Positions 1 to 6,624 of a DNA stretch of 8,491 bases are shown here, one piece after another. The notes beneath the pieces were generated by a model. The model made no database searches, had not been told where the DNA came from, and worked only from the letters and a program-made list of their open reading frames with translations. The stretch is taken from NCBI GenBank assembly GCA_019236085.1, contig JAFAJR010000355.1, forward strand, positions 1-8,491, read 5' to 3'. The stretch is from Candidatus Dormiibacterota bacterium (GTDB lineage: Bacteria > Chloroflexota > Dormibacteria > Aeolococcales > Aeolococcaceae). Numbering within the stretch: the stretch's first letter is position 1; each line of letters opens with the position of its first letter. Both the position numbers and the translations under genes were made by a program.

Positions 1-3
1 AAA

Positions 4-60
4 GTTGAACGAACGGACGCCTCGCTGTGGAAGACGCGGAACAGCCGCCCGCCGTTCAAC
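4..60. repeat. Imperfect inverted repeat at the 3' end of the csaA-like gene
   Basis: GTTGAACG at 4-11 is the exact reverse complement of CGTTCAAC at 53-60. A smaller stem inside it pairs GCGG at 36-39 with CCGC at 45-48. The right arm overlaps the minus-strand stop codon of the csaA-like gene (56-58), so on the minus strand this could be a transcription terminator or a 3' mRNA hairpin. There is no clear T-tract and the loop is long (41 nt), so the role is uncertain. Bases 1-55 hold no other recognisable feature. Confidence 0.3.
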
Positions 61-412
61 CGATGCGGTCGCCCGGTGAGCACTCGCGCTCGGGTTGCAG
101 CAGCACGACGCGCTCCGATCCATTCTGGTACGCGCCCAGGATCAGCGCCTCGCTGCGCACCGGCCCGATCTGTCGGGGTGGCAGGTTGACAACGCCGATG
201 ACCAGGCGCCCGACGAGGTCCTCCGCCGCATACAGGTCGGTGAGCCGCCCCGACGAGCGCAGCTCCCCCAGCGGACCGAAGTCCACCAGCATCTTGTACG
301 CCGGCTTGCGCGCTTCCGGAAACGCCTCGCAGCGGACAACACGGCCGACGCGGATGTCGACGGCGAAGAACTGCTCGGCCGCAACCGGAGGCGCCGCCTG
401 CTCCGTCATCAT
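56..412 (-). CDS. csaA: CsaA-like tRNA-binding domain protein
   Basis: The predicted protein has 118 residues, close to the usual ~110 of stand-alone CsaA proteins. It is a single OB-fold of the kind also found at the C-terminus of some methionyl-tRNA synthetases. Visible family landmarks are DIRVGRVV (about residues 19-26), FPEARKPAYK (31-40), SSGRLT (53-58), VVNLPPRQIGPVRSE (74-88), VVLLQPE (102-108) and the terminal GDRIG. They line up with B. subtilis CsaA as I recall it (FPEAR, SSAQIT, VVNFPPR, LLQP, final IG). CsaA is a cytoplasmic dimer reported to bind tRNA and to have chaperone/secretion-related activity; its physiological role is not settled. Two ATG codons lie in tandem (412 and 409), so the start may be three bases later. 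No strong ribosome binding site precedes them. SSGRLT replaces the common SSAQ-type motif, a mild divergence. The gene is divergent from the lipoprotein gene, with only 7 nt between start codons. Confidence 0.9.
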   Translation of the reverse strand: MMTEQAAPPVAAEQFFAVDIRVGRVVRCEAFPEARKPAYKMLVDFGPLGELRSSGRLTDLYAAEDLVGRLVIGVVNLPPRQIGPVRSEALILGAYQNGSERVVLLQPERECSPGDRIG

Positions 413-419
413 CGGGAGT

Positions 420-1112
420 GTGCTGCATCTACGCCGACGCCCGCAGCGCCTGCTGTTTGCCGGTCCGCTGCTCGCGCTGATCACGGCGTGCGGTGGACCA
501 CCGCCCAATCCCACAACCCTGCTGGCCCAGGCCAAGACGACGCTCGACGCGACGCCGTCACTGCACTTCAACCTCAGCAGCGACAACGCTGCGGGCAGCG
601 GAGCGCTGATCACCGGCGGCAGCGGCGACGTGCGACGCCCGTCGTCGTTCAGTGGCACGCTGAACGTGGTGTTCGCCGGTCTCAGCGTCGACGTCCAAGC
701 GATCGGCGTGGGTTCGCAGTTCTGGGTGCGCCTGCCCACCTCGAGCAGCTTCCAGCTGACCAGCCCCAGCGACTACGGGTTCGGCAATCCCTCGCAGCTG
801 ATGGATCCCGACCACGGCCTGTCAACACTGCTGGTGCAGTGCCAGAAACCGGTGTTGCAGAGTGACGACCGCCTCAACGGTGAGCAGCTGCACGAGGTGG
901 GCTGCACGCTGCCGGGGAGCCTCATCGCCGCACTGCTGGTGGATGCGCACCCGCAGACCCCGGTTGCTGCCACGTTCGGCATCACAACCAGCAGCACGCA
1001 GGTGCGCCGCGTCGTGCTCATTGGGCCGTTCTTCAGCACACAGAACAGCACGTTCACGCTCGTTCTTGACAATTACGGCGAGAACGTGACGGTGACGCCG
1101 CCGTCGATGTGA
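420..1112 (+). CDS. lprG: LprG-like lipoprotein (LppX/LprAFG family)
   Basis: From the GTG at 420 the product has 230 residues: a basic N-terminus (RRRPQR), a hydrophobic stretch, and the lipobox ITAC with the lipidated cysteine at residue 24. The rest is an exported domain with no further membrane segment. It resembles mycobacterial LprG (Rv1411c), as recalled, along its length: a lysine/threonine-rich first helix after the anchor, then DPDHGLSTLL (129-138; NPDTGLANVL in LprG), and the tail YGENVTVTPP (219-228; WGEKVQVTKPP in LprG). LprG holds triacylglycerides and lipoglycans in a hydrophobic pocket and works with the MFS transporter Rv1410c; the gene just downstream here is that transporter's homologue. 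The start is inferred: the reading frame stays open to position 27, but that part overlaps the csaA-like gene, and only GTG 420 gives a proper signal peptide. GGGAG at 414-418 is too close to act as a normal ribosome binding site. Cys141 and Cys162 could form a disulfide. The stop shares ATGTGA with the next start. Confidence 0.88.
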   Translation: MLHLRRRPQRLLFAGPLLALITACGGPPPNPTTLLAQAKTTLDATPSLHFNLSSDNAAGSGALITGGSGDVRRPSSFSGTLNVVFAGLSVDVQAIGVGSQFWVRLPTSSSFQLTSPSDYGFGNPSQLMDPDHGLSTLLVQCQKPVLQSDDRLNGEQLHEVGCTLPGSLIAALLVDAHPQTPVAATFGITTSSTQVRRVVLIGPFFSTQNSTFTLVLDNYGENVTVTPPSM

Positions 1113-2857
1113 CCGTCGCGCCGCGGCGCCGGCTGGTCGCCGGCATCGCGATGGGCGCGGTGCTGCTGGCCTCAGCCGACACCTACGTGATCGTGCTGGC
1201 GCTGCCGGCGATCATGGCTGGTCTCGGCGTCGGCTTGGACCAGCTGCAGGCGGCAACACCCATCGTCAGCGGCTTCCTTCTGGGCTACGTGGTGGTGCTG
1301 CCGCTTCTCGGCCGCCTCTCCGATGTGTACGGACGGCGCCGGCTGCTTCTGGTCTGCCTCGGGGTGTTCGCCGCCGGTTCGCTGGTCACGGCGTCGGCAA
1401 CCTCGCTCAGCGAGGCCGTCTTCGGCCGCGCTCTCCAGGGCCTGGGCGGCGGCGGTCTGGTGCCCGTCACCCTTGCGCTCGTCGCCGACTGGTGGCGGGC
1501 CGAGGAGCGGGGAGTACCGCTGGGCGTGGCAGGCGGGCTGCAGGAACTGGGGAGCGTCGCCGGCCCTCTGTACGGCGCCCTCATCCTCAGCGTCAGTACC
1601 TGGCGCACCATCTTCTGGATCAACCTGCCGCTGACGGCGCTGCTGGCCGCAGCGCTGATGCTCGCCTGGCCGAGCACATCAGCCGGCAGGTGGGACGTCG
1701 TCGGTGCGGCGCTCGCCGTCCTCTGCGCAGCCACCGCAGGCCTGGCGATCGCCGCTCCTCCGGCGCTGGTGGAGAACGTTGCATTGGGGACGCTCTACCT
1801 TCCTGTGGCGGGGATCGGCTGGCTGACGCCGCTGAGCACCGTGGCCGCAGGCGCCGCCGTGGCGTTCATCGTCTGGGAGCTGGCGCTGCGGCGGAGGCCG
1901 GCGGCGAGCCTGGCGGCGCTGCGCACCGCTGCGGCGAATGCCGACTGGCCGGCCTCGGCGCTGGTGGCAGCGGTCCTTGCCGCCGTCGTTGTCACGTTCG
2001 CCGCCGCCGATCCAAGCACCCAGGCGCTCAACCCGCTGGCCCCGGTCCTGCTGCCGGTGGCCGCCCTGCTCGCCGCCGGCCTGGTGATCCGTGAGCGCAG
2101 GGCCGCGCGACCGCTGCTTCCCGGGTCGGAGTTCCGGCCGCCCCGGGCGTGGGGTGCCCTGCTGACGAACCTCCTCCTCGGCGCAGCGCTCATGGCGGCG
2201 CTGGTCGACGTCCCCATATACGCCCGGGCGACCGCATTCACCGGCTCGCAGTTCGACGCGGCGCTGGAGCTGGTCAGGCTCCTGGTGGCGGTGCCGGTGG
2301 GCGCGCTGCTCGGCGGGCGGCTGCTCTCGCGCCTGCCTGCAGCCGCCATCGCCGCAGCCGGCCTGGCGCTGAGCGCTCTCGCCTTCGTCGCCATGACCAG
2401 CTGGTCGGCCACAACTCTCACCGACGCCTTCGGCCCCGGCTGGCTGCATCCTTCGGACCCGGTGCTCGTCGCCGGCGGCCTGGGCTTCGGACTGGCCATC
2501 GCCCCGGTGAACGCCTCGCTGCTCGCCGCCGTGAGGGCGGCGGTGCACGGGCTCGCCTCATCGCTCCTGGTGGTGGCGCGCATGGCCGGGATGCTGGCCG
2601 GTATCTCGGTGCTCACAGCGATCGGACTGCACGCCTTCTACCACGTGGCCGCCGGCCTGCCCACGGCCATCACACTCTGCCCCTCGACTCCGCTGGACTG
2701 CGCTCCCTACGAGCGGCTGGTCACCTCGGCGATCGTCACCGAGCTGCATGCTGTGTTCGTGGGAGCAGCTGTCTGCGCAGGCCTCGCCGCCCTTGTGGCC
2801 GGGGTCACGCTGCGCACGCCACGGCAGGCATCGCGGATGATCGCCGGCGGTGTCTGA
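1109..2857 (+). CDS. p55: MFS (DHA2-type) transporter, Rv1410c/P55-like lipid exporter
   Basis: This 582-residue membrane protein starts at a GTG overlapping the lipoprotein stop by 4 nt, which suggests translational coupling. TM1 carries ADTYVIV with Asp24, matching the TM1 aspartate of Rv1410c. Motif A is GRLSDVYGRRR (68-78). GLQELGSVAGPLYG (143-156) and FWINLPLTAL (169-178) match QELGSVLGPLYG and FWINVPLTAI of Rv1410c as I recall it. The C-terminal half keeps ALVDV (364-368), LVAGGLGFGLAIAP (453-466) and HGLASSLLVVARMAGML (480-496), also close to Rv1410c. In mycobacteria this transporter, with LprG, moves triacylglycerides from the inner membrane outward, and it was first noted for drug tolerance. 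The family member is about 520 residues; the excess here lies mainly in the central linker (about 215-345), where three hydrophobic stretches appear (about 241-260, 281-300, 308-328). This gives about 16 membrane segments rather than 14. Cys524 and Cys531 lie in the last predicted external loop. Homology is strong; the substrate is inferred. Confidence 0.9.
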   Translation: MTVAPRRRLVAGIAMGAVLLASADTYVIVLALPAIMAGLGVGLDQLQAATPIVSGFLLGYVVVLPLLGRLSDVYGRRRLLLVCLGVFAAGSLVTASATSLSEAVFGRALQGLGGGGLVPVTLALVADWWRAEERGVPLGVAGGLQELGSVAGPLYGALILSVSTWRTIFWINLPLTALLAAALMLAWPSTSAGRWDVVGAALAVLCAATAGLAIAAPPALVENVALGTLYLPVAGIGWLTPLSTVAAGAAVAFIVWELALRRRPAASLAALRTAAANADWPASALVAAVLAAVVVTFAAADPSTQALNPLAPVLLPVAALLAAGLVIRERRAARPLLPGSEFRPPRAWGALLTNLLLGAALMAALVDVPIYARATAFTGSQFDAALELVRLLVAVPVGALLGGRLLSRLPAAAIAAAGLALSALAFVAMTSWSATTLTDAFGPGWLHPSDPVLVAGGLGFGLAIAPVNASLLAAVRAAVHGLASSLLVVARMAGMLAGISVLTAIGLHAFYHVAAGLPTAITLCPSTPLDCAPYERLVTSAIVTELHAVFVGAAVCAGLAALVAGVTLRTPRQASRMIAGGV

Positions 2858-4244
2858 CGCCGTCGCCGAGGTGAGACTGCTGCCGCCGCAGCTCGCCGAT
2901 GTCCTCGAACGCGTCGAGGGGTCGGCGCGAGACCTCGGCGTGGAGATGTATCTCGTCGGCGGTTTCGTCCGCGACCGCCTGCTCGGCACCCTGGGCAAGG
3001 ACATCGACCTGGTGTCCGTGGACGGCGACGGCATGCAGGTGCTCGGCGCTGTCGCCCGAGCCTTCGGATGGGCGCCACCGCAGCAGTTCGAGCGCTTCGG
3101 TACGGCGCAGATCCGCGGCGACGGATTCATCCTGGAGTCGGTACGGGCCCGCGCCGAGCGCTACGACCCGGAATCGCGCAAGCCCACTGTCAAGCCCGGG
3201 ACGCTGCAGCAGGACGTGATGCGGCGCGACTTCACGGTGAACGCGCTCTGTCAGACGTTCGACGGCCGCGTCATCGACATCACAGCACGCGGGCTCGACG
3301 ACCTGCGCGCCGGTGTCCTCCGCACGCCGCTCGACGCCGCGGAGACGTTCGCGGAGGACCCGCTGCGCATGTTCCGTGCGGCGCGTTTCAGGGCGCAGCT
3401 CGGTTTCGACCTGGCCCCCGGGATGCTAGACGCGATGCGACAGCAGGCCGAGCGCGCATCGATACTCAGTGTCGAGCGCATCAGCGAGGAGCTGCGCCGG
3501 CTCCTCATCTCGGCGCACCCACGAGAAGGCATGCTGGTGCTGCGCGACTCAGGCTTGCTCGAGCGGGTCATGCCGGAGGTCGCGGCGATGATCGGCGTCG
3601 AGCAGGGTGGTTATCACGTCTACGACGTCTTCGATCACACGATGCATGCGCTGGACCGCTCACCGCGCGACCTCATCACGCGCTGCGCAGTCCTGCTGCA
3701 CGATGCAGGCAAGCCGCCGACGCACGCGGTCATCGACGGCAAGCACACCTTCTACGATCATCCGCGGGTCGGCGCCGACATGGCTCGCGAGATGCTCACA
3801 CGGCTTCGCTTCAGCAACGACGAGGCCGACGCCGTGTCACAGCTGGTGCGGCTGCACCTGCGGCCGATCCAGTACGACGAGGCAACGTTCAGCGACGCAG
3901 CGGTTCGGCGCCTGATCCGTGACGCCGGCGACCTGCGCACACGAATGCTCGATGTGGCGCGTGCCGACACCGAGGCGTCGTCGTATCCGGACACCCACAA
4001 CATCGACTCGCTGCAGCGACGCATGGCAGCGCTCGACCAGGGCCGCCAGCTCTCCGAGCTGCGCGACCCGCTGAGCGGTGACGAGATCATGGCGCGTTAC
4101 AGGAAGGGTCCTGGGCCGTGGGTCCGCGACATCAAGAATGCGCTGCGCGACGCGATTCTCGACGGCGAGATTCCACCGAGCGACGCTCCCGCAGCACGGC
4201 GCTGGCTCGACGATCATCCCCAGGTCGGCGACGGCTGCATCTGA
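2850..4244 (+). CDS. cca: Class II CCA-adding tRNA nucleotidyltransferase with HD domain
   Basis: The 464-residue product fits the usual length of Cca/PcnB-type enzymes with an HD domain. It builds or repairs the 3'-CCA end of tRNAs from CTP and ATP in the cytoplasm. The nucleotidyltransferase core shows YLVGGFVRD (34-42) and KDIDLV (50-55), which supplies the metal-binding acidic pair, then RRDFTVNAL (125-133) and DPLRMFRAARF (170-180). These are followed by the RNA-binding helical region (SVERISEELRRLL, 207-219). The HD phosphohydrolase domain follows, with HTMHAL (263-268), HDAGKP (284-289) and DHPRVGADMA (303-312). The motifs do not separate a full CCA-adder from an A-adding or poly(A) polymerase relative, but a single such gene in a high-GC bacterium is usually Cca. 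GTG 2850 overlaps the transporter by 8 nt; an in-frame GTG at 2871 is a plausible alternative start, since the first conserved motif lies well beyond both. It is probably co-transcribed with the two genes before it. Confidence 0.93.
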   Translation: MSDAVAEVRLLPPQLADVLERVEGSARDLGVEMYLVGGFVRDRLLGTLGKDIDLVSVDGDGMQVLGAVARAFGWAPPQQFERFGTAQIRGDGFILESVRARAERYDPESRKPTVKPGTLQQDVMRRDFTVNALCQTFDGRVIDITARGLDDLRAGVLRTPLDAAETFAEDPLRMFRAARFRAQLGFDLAPGMLDAMRQQAERASILSVERISEELRRLLISAHPREGMLVLRDSGLLERVMPEVAAMIGVEQGGYHVYDVFDHTMHALDRSPRDLITRCAVLLHDAGKPPTHAVIDGKHTFYDHPRVGADMAREMLTRLRFSNDEADAVSQLVRLHLRPIQYDEATFSDAAVRRLIRDAGDLRTRMLDVARADTEASSYPDTHNIDSLQRRMAALDQGRQLSELRDPLSGDEIMARYRKGPGPWVRDIKNALRDAILDGEIPPSDAPAARRWLDDHPQVGDGCI

Positions 4245-4279
4245 CCCCGGCCGTCCTCGCCGCGTCACCGCTGCCGCCG

Positions 4280-4285
4280 TACAAT
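4280..4285 (+). promoter_or_regulatory. Candidate -10 element for a leaderless transcript
   Basis: TACAAT matches the sigma-70-type -10 consensus at five of six positions and stands out in a very GC-rich context. Ten bases separate it from ATG 4296, so transcription starting about 7 nt downstream would leave almost no 5' leader. No convincing -35 hexamer is seen 16-18 nt upstream. A similar arrangement precedes the histidine kinase gene. Confidence 0.5.
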
Positions 4286-4295
4286 GCCCGCTCCG

Positions 4296-4694
4296 ATGAT
4301 GAGCCGGCTGCGCTTTGCCCGACGTCTCCTGCTGGATCTGCCGCGGCAGCTCCGGCTGGCGTACTGCCTCATGTGGGACCCGCGGGTGCCGGCATACGTG
4401 AAGGCTGCGTATGGCGGATCACTCGGCCTCATCGCTCTGCCGGTGGTCAGCTTGCCCGAGGCGCTGCCGTTCATCGGCGAGCTCGACGTTGTCGCGCTGA
4501 CCGCTTTGTCGACACGTCTCTTCATCGCCGCGTGTCCCAAGTGGGTGGTGACCGAACAGGAGCAGCTGATCCTCGAGCGGCGCAGCCGCTTCGACGAGGA
4601 CGTGCGGCGCGGTGAGCGCGTCGCAGTGACGCTCTACAACCGGATCCGCGGCCTGTCTGAGAGCGACCTCGCTCCTGCCGGGACTCCAGCATGA
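4296..4694 (+). CDS. DUF1232 (YkvA-like) small membrane protein
   Basis: From ATG 4296 the product has 132 residues. The core of about residues 31-75 (PAYVKAAYGGSLGLIALPVV, then PEALPFIGELDVVAL) fits the DUF1232 pattern: a hydrophobic helix, a proline-containing turn, then a phenylalanine-isoleucine-glycine-x-x-aspartate element leading into a second hydrophobic helix. The N-terminus is arginine-rich and the last 50 residues are charged and probably cytoplasmic. The biochemical function of the family is unknown. In-frame ATGs lie at 4284, 4296 and 4299. The first falls inside the TACAAT -10-like box, so a transcript from that box would begin after it; I prefer 4296 or 4299. The stop overlaps the rplI start by 4 nt (ATGA), which couples the gene to a ribosomal protein gene and suggests steady, growth-linked expression. 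Confidence 0.75.
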   Translation: MMSRLRFARRLLLDLPRQLRLAYCLMWDPRVPAYVKAAYGGSLGLIALPVVSLPEALPFIGELDVVALTALSTRLFIAACPKWVVTEQEQLILERRSRFDEDVRRGERVAVTLYNRIRGLSESDLAPAGTPA

Positions 4695-5137
4695 AGGTCC
4701 TGTTTGTGAAGGAAGTGTCAGGAACTGCCAAGGCCGGCGATGTGAAGGACGTGGCCGAGGGGTACTATCGCAACTTCCTGCAGCCGCGCCGCCTCGCGGT
4801 CGTGGCGGACGAACGCACGATCGACCAGATCCGCAAGCGTGAGGAGGCCGCCCGCCGCCGCACCGAGAAGGAGCTCACCGAGGCGCGCGACACGGCGCAA
4901 CGCCTGCGCAAGCTCACGGTGACGGTGTACGCCAAGACTGGCGAGGGTGGCCGGCTGTTCGGCTCTGTCACCAATGCCGATGTCGCGCAGCAGCTGAAGC
5001 GCGAGGCGGGCATCGACCTTGACAAGCGCAAGATCACTGTCGATCCGCCCATACGGTCGCTGGGCCCGCATGAGGTGGAGGTGGAGCTGCACCCGGAGGT
5101 GAGCGAGACACTCAAGGTCGTCGTCGCGGCGTCGTGA
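4691..5137 (+). CDS. rplI: Large-subunit ribosomal protein bL9
   Basis: The 148-residue product is the normal length for bL9 and starts with MKVLFVKEV. The N-terminal 23S-rRNA-binding domain carries the family signature around residues 16-37 (GDVKDVAEGYYRNFLQP). A long charged central helix rich in Arg, Lys and Glu (about 40-75) joins it to the C-terminal domain, which shows GGRLFGSVTNADVAQQL (86-102) and LGPHEVEVELHPEV (124-137). bL9 binds near the L1 stalk, and its extended helix helps keep neighbouring ribosomes and the reading frame in order. The ATG at 4691 overlaps the DUF1232 stop codon. A weak GGGA lies about 7 nt upstream. dnaB begins 10 nt after the stop, the very common rplI-dnaB neighbourhood. 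Confidence 0.97.
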   Translation: MKVLFVKEVSGTAKAGDVKDVAEGYYRNFLQPRRLAVVADERTIDQIRKREEAARRRTEKELTEARDTAQRLRKLTVTVYAKTGEGGRLFGSVTNADVAQQLKREAGIDLDKRKITVDPPIRSLGPHEVEVELHPEVSETLKVVVAAS

Positions 5138-5147
5138 CGGTGCTGCG

Positions 5148-6527
5148 GTGACGGTCACGCCCGGACCCGACCTGGCCGCTGAGATCACCGGCCGCGTCGT
5201 CGCCCGCGACATACGGATCCCACCCAACGACAGCAAGGCGGAGCGAGCCGTGCTGGGCTGCATCCTGATCGATGCCGAAGCGATCGGGCTCATCCGCGAG
5301 TCGCTGCTCCCCGAGGACTTCTACGCCGAGCGGCACGCACATCTTTACCGGGCCGCTGTATCGCTGGCGGACCGCGGCGAGCCCATCGACGTGATCACGC
5401 TGCAGGACCAGCTGCAGCGCGGCCCCGGTGTGGGCCGTGCCGGGGGCCTCGACTACATCGCCGAGCTCACGCTGGAGGTGCCGACAGCCGCCAGCGTGAA
5501 GCACTACGCCGACATCGTCATCGCGCACGCGCTGCGCCGCAGGCTCATCAGCGCGGGCAGCACCGTCACCCGGCTCGGTTTCGACGAGGCGACGTCGGTG
5601 ACCGAGGCGATCGACCAGGCCGAGCAGGTGGTGTTCCGCATCGGTGAGGAGCGGCGCGAGAACGAGGCCACGCACATCGCGCCGATCGTGCGCGAGACCT
5701 GGTCGACGCTGGAGCAGCGCATCCAGGACAAGAAGGTCATCAGCGGCGTGCCCACCAACTTCACCAAGCTGGACATGCTGACCCAGGGTTTGCAGCACGG
5801 GGAGCTGACGATCCTCGCGGCCCGGCCGGCGGTGGGCAAGACGTCCTTCGCGCTCAACATCGCCCGCAATGCAGCGGTGCTGGCCAAGCGTCCGGTGGTG
5901 GTGTTCTCGCTGGAAATGTCCAAAACGCAGCTGGTGCAGCGGCTCATCTGCAGCGAGGCGCGGGTGGACGGTTATGCGCTGCGCACCGGGCAGGCGCTGG
6001 ACCCCACAGCGTTCCAGCGGATCGCCGCCGCCATGGACACTCTGACCCAGGCTGAGCTGTGGATCGACGACACCCCGGCGCTCTCCATCAGCAACCTGAG
6101 GGCCCGGGCGCGCAGGATGAAGGCGCAGCAGGGAATCGAGCTCGTGGTCGTCGACTACCTGCAGTTGATGCAGGGAGGGCGGCAGGACTCGCGGGTGCAG
6201 GAGGTGTCGGACATCTCCTCCGGGCTCAAGTCCATCGCGAAAGAGCTGGAGATCCCGGTGCTGGCCCTGTCGCAGCTGTCCCGCGAAAGCGAGCGCCGCG
6301 AGAACAAGCGCCCCCAGCTGAGCGATCTACGTGATTCGGGGTCCATTGAGCAAGACGCGGACGTGGTGCTGTTCCTCTTTCGCGAGGGGATGCACAAGCC
6401 GGACGTGGACCGCGGCAAGACCGAGCTCATCGTGGCCAAGAACCGCAACGGCCCCGTCGCCGACCTCGAACTGGTGTTCGTGCCAGAGCAGACGGCGTTC
6501 CGCGAACCGTACATGCATGGGGAGTGA
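5148..6527 (+). CDS. dnaB: Replicative DNA helicase DnaB
   Basis: The 459-residue product is the normal length for DnaB, the hexameric 5'-3' helicase that unwinds DNA at the replication fork and recruits primase. The N-terminal helical domain (about 25-130) begins with PPNDSKAERAVLGCIL (25-40). A linker (about 160-195) leads to the RecA-like ATPase domain, with Walker A ARPAVGKTS (225-233), Walker B LVVVDYLQLM (332-341), LSQLSRESERR (374-384), SDLRDSGSIEQDADVV (392-407) and the arginine-finger region KNRNGP (431-436). The domain is continuous, so no intein interrupts it, which is worth noting because dnaB is a common intein host. GTG 5148 is the chosen start; the conserved N-terminal motif begins about 24 residues later, so a slightly later start cannot be excluded. 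No clear ribosome binding site is visible, and translation may be coupled to rplI. Confidence 0.97.
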   Translation: MTVTPGPDLAAEITGRVVARDIRIPPNDSKAERAVLGCILIDAEAIGLIRESLLPEDFYAERHAHLYRAAVSLADRGEPIDVITLQDQLQRGPGVGRAGGLDYIAELTLEVPTAASVKHYADIVIAHALRRRLISAGSTVTRLGFDEATSVTEAIDQAEQVVFRIGEERRENEATHIAPIVRETWSTLEQRIQDKKVISGVPTNFTKLDMLTQGLQHGELTILAARPAVGKTSFALNIARNAAVLAKRPVVVFSLEMSKTQLVQRLICSEARVDGYALRTGQALDPTAFQRIAAAMDTLTQAELWIDDTPALSISNLRARARRMKAQQGIELVVVDYLQLMQGGRQDSRVQEVSDISSGLKSIAKELEIPVLALSQLSRESERRENKRPQLSDLRDSGSIEQDADVVLFLFREGMHKPDVDRGKTELIVAKNRNGPVADLELVFVPEQTAFREPYMHGE

Positions 6528-6624
6528 CATCCCGGTTGCGACCTGTGCGCGCAAGGCTTCACCGCCGTCGACGTTCCTACGAGTAACCCCCATGAAAGGT
6601 CCCGCGGCTGCTTAATTGACGACC
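6528..6624 (+). other. Intergenic region after dnaB with candidate promoter
   Basis: This 97-nt gap separates dnaB from the membrane protein gene. It contains an AT-rich patch, CTTAAT at 6611-6616, that resembles a -10 box and lies 8 nt before ATG 6625. A seven-codon open frame (6592-6615, ending in TAA) precedes it, but there is no evidence it is translated. No strong terminator hairpin for dnaB was found. Confidence 0.3.

Noticed and set aside
27..419. Upstream in-frame extension of the lipoprotein reading frame to position 27
   Set aside because: It lies antisense to the well-supported csaA-like gene, shows no family similarity, and would bury the signal peptide and lipobox about 130 residues into the protein.
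1679..2548. Long open frame on the minus strand inside the transporter gene
   Set aside because: Its composition is Arg/Gln/Gly-rich with no recognisable motif, typical of an antisense shadow in high-GC DNA, while the + strand frame is clearly a transporter.
5148..6527. Intein or insertion in dnaB
   Set aside because: The ATPase motifs are evenly spaced and the length is normal, so nothing is inserted.
6592..6615. Seven-codon open frame before the YbhN-like gene, a possible leader peptide
   Set aside because: It has no ribosome binding site, no attenuator structure and no meaningful codon run; such short frames occur by chance.
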